Source of the DNA: Seison nebaliae
Taxonomy: Eukaryota; Rotifera; Pararotatoria; Seisonacea; Seisonidae
Length of the DNA: 64,000 nucleotides
NCBI GenBank assembly: GCA_023231475.1
Contig: JALJEE010001258.1
Span: forward strand, 1 to 64,000
Direction: 5' to 3'
Shown here in pieces: positions 51,201 to 61,000 of this stretch. The first letter of the stretch is position 1, and each line of letters opens with the position of its first letter. A program made the position numbers and the translations under genes. A model generated the notes under the pieces. That model was not told the DNA's origin. It saw nothing but the letters and a program-made list of their open reading frames with translations, and ran no database searches.

Positions 51201-54200
51201 CTCCAATCGCTGTTAGTTTTATTAAGATTAAGAATGGATTGTGAGAACGATCGTTTTAAAATCGATTTTCTTCCTTTCTCTCAATCGAATATTCATCGAA
51301 TTGAGAAAGTTTTTTTTTCTTTCCGAAGTATCAATTGGATGTACGAGAAGTGTAAGCAAGAGTAAAATTGAAGGTTATAAGCCGGAATTTATCGAATTTT
51401 CTATGGTGGCTCATTGGGAGAAGTTTTATAATATTCCTGGGAATATTTCTTATAATAGACATTGTCCCCCCAATATGTGTTGGGGGAATGGAGGGCGGGA
51501 GGTAGAGCAAAGAGTTATTTTGTTAATGATAATGATGTTGTTTAATTTACTTTTTTTAATATTCAACTTATCTCGTCGCAATAGGAACGATGCATTTCTT
51601 CTTCTTCTTTTTCTTCTTCTTCTTGTTCCCTTTTCTTCAACAAATGAATTTTTCTTCCATTTACACTTTATTCCATACCCGACATGGAGACCGATGTAGA
51701 ACGTTACTCAACTCGCTACATTGGACGCAAATATTTCATTTGTCACCTTATTCTCCAATATCACTCTCACAACAATTCTGAAAAAGAAAGATCGACATCC
51801 ATTGTACGATTATCGTATTTGTTCGGCTTCTGTTGGATGATGAGCAAATATCCTATTTTATTTGTTTCCTTCGAAATATCATTATCGGATCGACGGAAAT
51901 GAGATATAATCATATCATTCCTGGGAACATCCTTCTAACATCCTCTCCCCTAACTAAACTTTTCTGTTAATTGGAACGATTTCATATCGATCCATTTCGT
52001 CACCAACATCATTCGACGGCCATTTCCATGATTATTCAGGAATCATAAAAAATATTTCAATTTTTTTATTTTCGTTCAGTTTCCTAAAATTATGATTGAT
52101 AATTTATGAATTTTCAAATTCCATTTAAATTTAGTTTAACCGGTTGTTTTGATGAGAATTTATGAATTTAAAATTTATGATAAAAAAATGGCTGGAAGAA
52201 GAAATTTCGAGGGATTAACACGGAGATTACTATGATGACATCCATTCTTCTATTCTGGAGATATCTCAGAATTTTCATGTACTTTTCAAAGTTGATCGTC
52301 GTGTGAAACGAAGCCCGAAATGGACAGTTTTGGCTAATAAGGAAATATTAGGGTTGTTGTTGTTGTTGTCGTTGTTGGATTGTTGGTTAGTTTGAAATTT
52401 GGTTGCTCGACAGAAATTGAATAGAGGAGGGGACGGAGAGAGGAAAGAATAATGTTAAGATTAATGTTGTAAGGACCATGAGATTTGTCATCATCCCAAT
52501 TGTCATCTCATTCATATTAATAAATGGAACGACAAGTTTCGTTATAAGATTATGTTTCAGTGTCACCATATTAACTCATGACATTAACTCGTTATTGGAT
52601 GTTGTATCTCTCTTGTCATAATCAATGGAAGAGAGGAATGGTATGGACGAATTGTAATTTAGATCAGTCCTTCCTTCTCCCTCAATTATAGATCACTTCA
52701 GGCTATATGCACTGAATCTTTAACAAAGCAAAAGGGAAACGAGAAAGATGATGATGATGATGATGATGATGATGATACGATGACTACCACTACTAGTCAT
52801 GTTAGTTGGCATTCGAATAGTCAATCATTTGCCTTTTCTCAAATGTCGTTTCCTTCCTTTCCTCGCCTTCCTCCCCAATAGTCGATACTTTATTATAAAA
52901 TATTAGACTGTCGTAGAATCGAGTGAAAAGTCGTAGAATAAGATGTAAAGTCGATATTGTCTCTTCGTCCTTCGTCTCTTAATTGCTTCTGTCTCCCGCA
53001 TAGTTTTCCTTTGGTGCGATTTTTACCTTCTTATTTTTCTTCCTTTAATTCTCATCATCCATTCATCACTGCATTATGTCAACACGTTTGCTTCATCTGC
53101 TACAACAATATTTTCCTGCATGATTAATTACTTATAGCTTATTACACAGATGTATCCGTGTAGACATGTGTGAGATTGTGTGTGGTGGTGTGCGCGCGCG
53201 TGTGTGTGCATGAGTGCGAATTGGTGTGTCGAGGGGAATATGTTGGTACGAGTGTATCCGTTTATGTTCACTTTATTTCTTCTTTATTATTCCCATATTA
53301 TTCCAAAAGATATTGATAGGAAATATTAACAATTCATTTTTATTCCATCTATTCATCACCATCTTGTGCCGGGCAACTAATGTTGTGCACATTATATTAG
53401 ATTCTCAGATTCTCTCAAATATTCAATTCATCTTCTTCTCTCCAATTAATATCCGAATGAATCCTCTTCCCATTCTCTTCTTTCTGCTCCCACTCCAACA
53501 CTCTCCCCCAACATATTCAATGAATTTATTAGAATTTCAATTTTATCCTTCTTTCCAAAAAGAAAAAACGATGTCAAACCGTATTCGAATCAGATGAACA
53601 TGTATCACACTCCAATTCTGTTCTCGTTCTCCACCTTCCAATTATTCCTATTAACATGCCGATGTATCAAATCATTATTACGATGATTTCCCATTCAATT
53701 TGAGTCATGTAATCGGAATTCGCTCCCAACGAAAACTTTCACACTTCTCTTCCATTCCTCCTCCCATTCATTCTCCTTTCCATGTCCATCGATGGAGAAA
53801 AAGAAACTTCATTTCTACAATTCACCTTATGAAGATTCCGTTTGTTCATTTGCTCCCAAATAATCTCGACAATCAAATTGAAATGCTTCTCCAATTATTT
53901 TATTATCGGGGAATGAGAGGCAAATGTCAAAGAGACCGAACTCGTCAATCTGGTGTGGGAAACCAGGAGGAAATATGTTTTCGCATTTTCTTTAAATTCT
54001 CGTTCGTTCTTTCCACTAATCCCTCTCAAATGACCCAAATACTCTTCCCCTCATGTTCCTACTACGAACGATAATTGCACTTCCTTCCCTCGTTCGTTAA
54101 TCTGATAGTCAGGCCGGTTGACGGCTGACGGGGAGGGGAGACGTCGAGCTGAATAACAAAGAGTACACAGAATATGCGAGGACATCGTGATAAGGAGGAA

Positions 54201-55034
54201 ATTCCAATGGAAACGATTGATAAGTGAGAGAAGAATGTTTACAATATTAGTTGACGTCAGAATTTTTGTATTTTTCTTCTTATTGTTGCCCGCCCGAACG
54301 GCGAGAAAGAGAGAACAGAAGAAGGTGATAAATACAATGTTTATATTGTTGTTAATAATCATCATTATGATGATCGATGTTATATCAATGATTTTCAAAT
54401 TTATTGTTGACTAATAAGAAGTGACATCTATTGTTCATATCAATTCTTCTTCTTTCTTTCCATCATATTCCATCATTCATTTCATTGTTTTCAGTCGTTG
54501 GATGATTGTTGAGCGAATGTGCACAATCAGTGCACAAAAATTCCTGCTACCATATATTATGGAATATCTTCTGCCGATAATTCTCATAATGATAATCATG
54601 ATGGTGATGATGATGAGAGTGTTATTGGGGGAGAGCAAGAAAGGAAGAGAAAGAGCAAAAAATGAACCATCTTATTTGAAGAGAATTTCGAATCTTTTCT
54701 TAATCGTCATTTGATCTACGTTCTCATCATTAAGTCATTTCTCCTTTCTTCCCGTCAACACTCGATAGTTTGTGCATATTGTGAAGTGTCTTCCCACCCT
54801 AATATTCTTTCGCTTCATTCTAACTGCCAATTTTCATTCATCAATTCCATTGCCATAAAGACGATGACTATATTGATAATTATCATTAAATTTTATATGT
54901 GTTGACAAAAAATAAATTCTTTACCGTCACATATCATCTCCAAACAGGAATTGATGTTTGACTACGTATACTATCGATTATATATCGATACGTTTCCACT
55001 CGAACTGATCGGACTGATATCGAACAGTTCACAA

Positions 55035-55065
<31 letters not shown>

Positions 55066-58000
55066 TTAATAAGTTTAACAAATTATTCTTGTTCACCAGC
55101 ACTTTTCTTGGAAAGAATTTAAGAAGAAGAAATTCCATAAGTGTTATGTTATAGGGAGAACAGGATTTCTACTAAATAAGCAAGGAGAATCGTTCATTTT
55201 CTTGCCCAGTCGTTGCCAGTTTTAGCTGTGGAGAGGAGAAGTAATTGATGTCAAATAAAGTTTATTGAATTCAAGTTAGTTGTAATGAGACAGAATTTCC
55301 ACTGTTATTTCTCTCCAGCCAATAATCTAATTTGGCATTGATACTGAAAATGTTGTATAAGTCGCTGGTAATTAGGAGGGAGCACGAATTGGTCGTCGTG
55401 TGAGTGAGGAGAAATGTCAGAGATGGAAGTGAAGGAATAATGTTATTAATGGAAAGATTAAGTTTGATAACGATCATCAAACTATCATCTTATTATACGG
55501 CATATTAGTGATAACAATAATATTATTATTAGTCTGAATGGAATGTCGGTGGTGGTTGTTCGTTATTTTTGTTATGATGTCTGACTCAATGGGGAATGGT
55601 TTGAAGGAAATCGGGAAAATAATTATTTGGAATATTTTTAAATGATAATCATCGATTAATTTCATGTTAGTCGTCGCGAGTCAATTGATAGAGTTGTGCG
55701 AGTCGTTCATATATTTTCTTATTATTCATCCTAACATTCTCTCCCCCCTTATGTTACTTGCTATTTTTGGTTGATTTGCAATTGCCTGCTCTCGTACAAT
55801 TGCGCTAATTCGGCATTATAATTGCATAAACATATTCATCATAAATATCTTATAATAAAGCAGATTTCCTAATAAATACACTAACAAGAAGAAGAAGAAT
55901 AACAACAACAACAACTGTTGGAGTATAGGACCAATCGGAGTTTTGTGTACATGAAGAAGAGGAGGAAGAGGAAAAAGATGAGGAATATTTTAATACGTAT
56001 AAAGAATAAGGGGACAATACTGGGGGGTCGCAGTAACCGACAAACAAGAACGACAAAGAGGGGAAAAGAAGACAAGAAGGAAAAATCCAAAAGATTCATG
56101 AGAGAACAGTTGAGTTGTCGGAGTGGGCAGGATGGTGGGTATTGTAAGGGGGAAGGATATCACCAAATTAGTTAAATGAGAAATTAGACTCAACTCCATT
56201 AATCTCATTAATTAGTTGAGAAAGTGCAACAGTGAAAATTATAGATCAATAAGTACGAACATTATAGTCATCTTCATAATCGATAACATCCGAACAGGAA
56301 TGATTAATGAAAGATTCTCGTCCGAAATGACGAAAAGTAGCTGATAAATGGAAGAAAAAGAAGAATTACTGAGAACATACTTAATCTTTCCATTTCGGCA
56401 TTGGCCTGGAAGTAATTGTGTAATTTTATCTAATATCATCGATCTAGACAGAAGGAAACGATATGGAAGCTAATTATCATCCCTGCCATTATAGAGTGCG
56501 AACGGTCTTCTATTTTCAGTAGTCCGAAAGATAAGTTGTGGAAGATAAAGGTTAGAGAAAGGAGATTGTGCAACTTCCACTACGCTCGACGGTTGGCCGC
56601 TCATAATCTTAACTCGATAAAGATCGATCCTTCAACCTCCTCCAATCCTACGTCGTCCACTGATGTGATTTGTTCGCTTCTTCTTTCCTTTTTGTACTTT
56701 AACAACTACGAGATTAACTTTCAATGTTCCATGAATGTGCAATTATGTGTGTGCGTGCGTGTGTGTATGTGTATATGTATATTCGGATGTTCATTTGAAT
56801 GATTTCATTGGAATCATTGAGACATTGAGGTGAGTGTATACGCGATTTTATCATTCTACACACAAGATAAACATTCGGGTGGATGTTGGTGGCGATGTAT
56901 GTGGAACATTATCTGATGAAGAATATGTAAATATTATCAGGAAATTATTCGCTGTAATCATGCTCCCCCTCCAACAAAAAAAATAATAACGAACAATCAC
57001 CTCATTAACGTTCGGAATAAAATTCCTATAAAAATCAATCATCTTTCTCCTTTTCTTTCTAATGCAACTTACAACAATGTAGCAATAATTTCGGTATATC
57101 ATCCATCCCCCCTTCCTCACCAACCTCCCCAACAAACACATAAATTATATTCGTGCTGATATTCAACACCCATTTAGGTTAAGTTAGAAATTCTCCATCA
57201 TCATCATCATCATTATCATCGCCCAGAGGGATAGACCTTCAATATAATTCATACTAGAATTATATCTATCTATCTCCGATTGGTGTTAATATAATCATGA
57301 TTATGATGATGATGATGATGATGATAATAATAATGATGATAATGATGATCTTCATTGACAATGATAACGTTTAGAGACGCAAGACCATCACATGAAAATT
57401 CGACAGTGACTTATTTACTTTTATTTACTTATCATCTCATAAATTATTTTAAACTTTCCATCATTCGTCAACCTTCTGATTCGTTTGCCCATGAGCACTA
57501 CACTGATGTTTATCGCTTGCTCTTACACTCATCGAATTTCTGATGAAGGAGAATTGGCGGTTATCCACCAGTGATGGTGGTCATGATAGTGCAAAAATTA
57601 AAGTTCAATAAATCATTCAAAAAGAAGATTTTGATTCTTATTAGGCGATATGTCAAATGTTATGGTATGGTGACAGTGTATTATACGAATTGTTTACAAT
57701 TGTCATGTTTGACTAATTCCTTCAATTTCTCATCGTCTAATCCTTCATTTCCATTTCTATGTTATGCTCGATAAGAAAGTTGTAAGAAATTTTTAATTTG
57801 TTTGTCAACTTTCCTCATCTCGAACATCGGTCGGGAGTGATGAGTTCCTATTTATTTCTCTTATCTGCTCCTACGACTTGGTCGATGGGGTGAAGGGGGC
57901 AGTCGGTGGAGGGGGCATTGGGAGTGGAACACTAGGGAATAATTAACAGTGAAAATGATTTGCTTTCTCTTCTGTCAAGAAGGAATGATTGAGAGGAATT

Positions 58001-61000
58001 GTTAGGGAAGTGGCGAGAAGGGAATGTGTTAACATCCAATTTGTGAGATGAGCACAAACGAACAATAATAAAAATGGAAAAAATCGGATTGAGTTCGTTC
58101 GTTTCAATTTGGTTTGTCATCGTTTATGTTTCATTAAATACACTCTTGTTCTCCTCAGATATTTTTTCATTTTTTTCTTTTTTTCTCTTTTTTTTTTCCT
58201 TTTCGTTCCATCTAACGTCGTCATTACTCGTCGTTATTCCCAATTACTTTTCTCATATTTTCCTTCCATCACAATAAGACGATTCTTTATCATACATTTT
58301 ATTATTCACACTTCTCTCCTCACCAGTACGAGACACGAGCGGTACCGTTACTTTTTCGATTACCCAATCGGCATATCTCATTATCATACGCTCCCCCCAC
58401 TACTTAAGTTAGTTAGTTTCTGGTAATTTATTTTTAAATCTTTTTTTATGATTCTTATCTATCATTCTTCATCTCTCCGACTCATGTCATTACAGCGAAC
58501 ATCTTCTTATCAACTGATGGCGAGTTGTTACCTTGAGTGGGAGATATCTCACGAAATTGAGTCTTTATTCTCTTTATTAATTCTCCATTAATTCCAACGA
58601 ATGTGTAATCGGGAGAAGATCCGAAAATCTTTCAATCTATTCCTATTAATCTGAAAAAAGTGAATGTGACAATGTGCGCATGAAATGGAAAAATTAGAAA
58701 TTCCTTCTACCATTTCCCCACCTTTTCTCCCCAGTCACATGCTCTTCCAAGCTACGCCATTTCTTCTTTTCTAACATCTTGTCTCCTGATTATGTCCATA
58801 CGTTATTGACAGATGTGTGTAGTCGTTGCCTCTTCTACTTGGTGATGGTGGAGCGAATGTCGTTGTCTCTTCTACTTCTGATGGAGAATGTCGTTGTCAG
58901 TTTTGTTTTTGTTTCGGGAGGGGAGATGGGAGAAGCAGAAGATAAAATACATTTACAAATTAATTATCATCGTCCTTTCATTTGGGTGTAGAGTTAATTA
59001 ATTAATTCAAACCGAATGAACATTCGCGACCATCTTATGGAAAAGATGACAGATATTCTCCTCAATCGCTTTATTACTCTGCCATAATCTGCCCAGTCTC
59101 TTCAAATATCAGTGTCTCTCCAATTAAATGAGACAATTGTATGTTCTTCTTCCAAACGTCACTATCGTCATCCATGTCAACATGTACGACTTCGCTCCAA
59201 CACTTCATTCATTAGAGGAATCGAATAATTCTATGCAAATATTCTGCTCGTCCTCTCCCCACACACATTCCACTCTGTGACATATGTAGATAACAGTGTT
59301 TAATTCTTCTCTTCATTTTTTCATATTCGCACTACTGAAGGAAAACATCAACTCTTATCTACTTCATTCCCTCCCTTATTCGCTCATTGTTTCTTTTTCT
59401 TTTTGGGATATTCCTCCACACCTCAAACATGTGCACATTCAGTGCACATTATTTTTCTCTTGTCATTGTTGTCGTTCGTCTTCCCATTCTCTTTCGGAAG
59501 ACGGAGGAATATAATTGAAACATCTAATAAGGCTTCACCACATCATTCAACTTCTCCTCCCAATAATACCTTCTCGAATGGTCGGAGAAAATTTACTTTC
59601 TGGTGCTCCTACACAATTTTTCATACCCATCTAATATTCTTATCAATGCAATATAATTCCAATTATTTTTCTCTAATTTCTCATATCATACGACGGTTAA
59701 GAAATGATATTCTTCTCATTTCCATTCCTAAAGCACCATCTTCCAATACCATCACCAATACCATCACCAATACCGTCACTAATACCATCACATTCAAATG
59801 TCCATCCGTTCTCTTAATGATGATGATCATCATCATGATGATTGAGAGAAGAAACCTCTTAATAAAATTTATGTGATTTTGATTTGATGATTTGAATGAA
59901 TTCCAGGAAAATTGTCATGAGTCAATTATTCGGATTATGATTCCTGTGCGAAAGAACCGAAAGCACATTTTCAATTTGTTTCATGAAAAGCGAATGTAAT
60001 TTAAGGAAAGAATTTCTCCCATACTCGTTCGTTGTCTAATCGACTTCACTCAATCCGATTCTTCATATTCTATTTCATTCCATTTTATTTTCTCTTTTTT
60101 GGTATTTGCCTTTTTTGTTGTAATTTCCGCCCGCACACCTCTTTCACTCGTGTCCTTGATTTGGGAGAGAAGACAGATAATTTTATCCCAACTCATTGGC
60201 AGTTTGTTTGAAAATAATCGATTTTATCTAATTGTTTTTTTTTAATTTTCTTCCTCCTCTTCACCCCTGCAAATCAACCAACCAAACCAATACAGATAGA
60301 TAGATAGTCAGCTAGAGAGTTAGGTAGATATTGTGATCAAGACAATTGTTTGATCCCAACACTTTGGTATACATGAAATATTCGCCATCATATCTATAAG
60401 ATCAACCGACTCATTCTCATCAGCTACACAAAAAAACCTTAATTGAATTCATTCGAAAATTGAACATTTGACGGTCGAAAGGTAAATGTCGGCTGTGTCG
60501 AAAACCAGCCAAGATACCATTGGGACTGGCGGATCACGGAGACGTGATATCAAACTAACCGATTTCTACTTATGTAAAGCGTTGGGAGAAGGTTCGTTCG
60601 GCAAAGTCATTCTGGCTTACCATCGCCAAACGTTAAGGTTTTATGCAATTAAAGTGCTCAGCAAGAAACGGATTGTCAAATCGCGACAAATCGATCACAC
60701 CCTAAATGAACGTCGTTTACTCAATTACGTAAATCATCCATTCGTCGTTAAAATCAATTTCACTTTCAAAGACAATTCCAATCTGTATATCGCTTTGGAA
60801 TATTTGTCGGGAGGAGATCTATTCCATTATTTGCGGAAGGAGGTCCGATTCAAAGAGCAGAAATCTCGATTTTATGCGGCGCAAGTATTTCTCGCTTTCG
60901 ACTACCTTCATACACGCCACATCGTCTATCGGGATTTGAAGCCCGAAAATATCATGATCGATTCGGACGGATATTTGAAAATTGTCGATTTCGGTTTCGC

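Noticed and set aside
51241-51699. 152-residue open frame in the IP3 receptor intron
   Set aside because: Composition follows (TTC)n and AT tracts; no domain and no plausible splice context.
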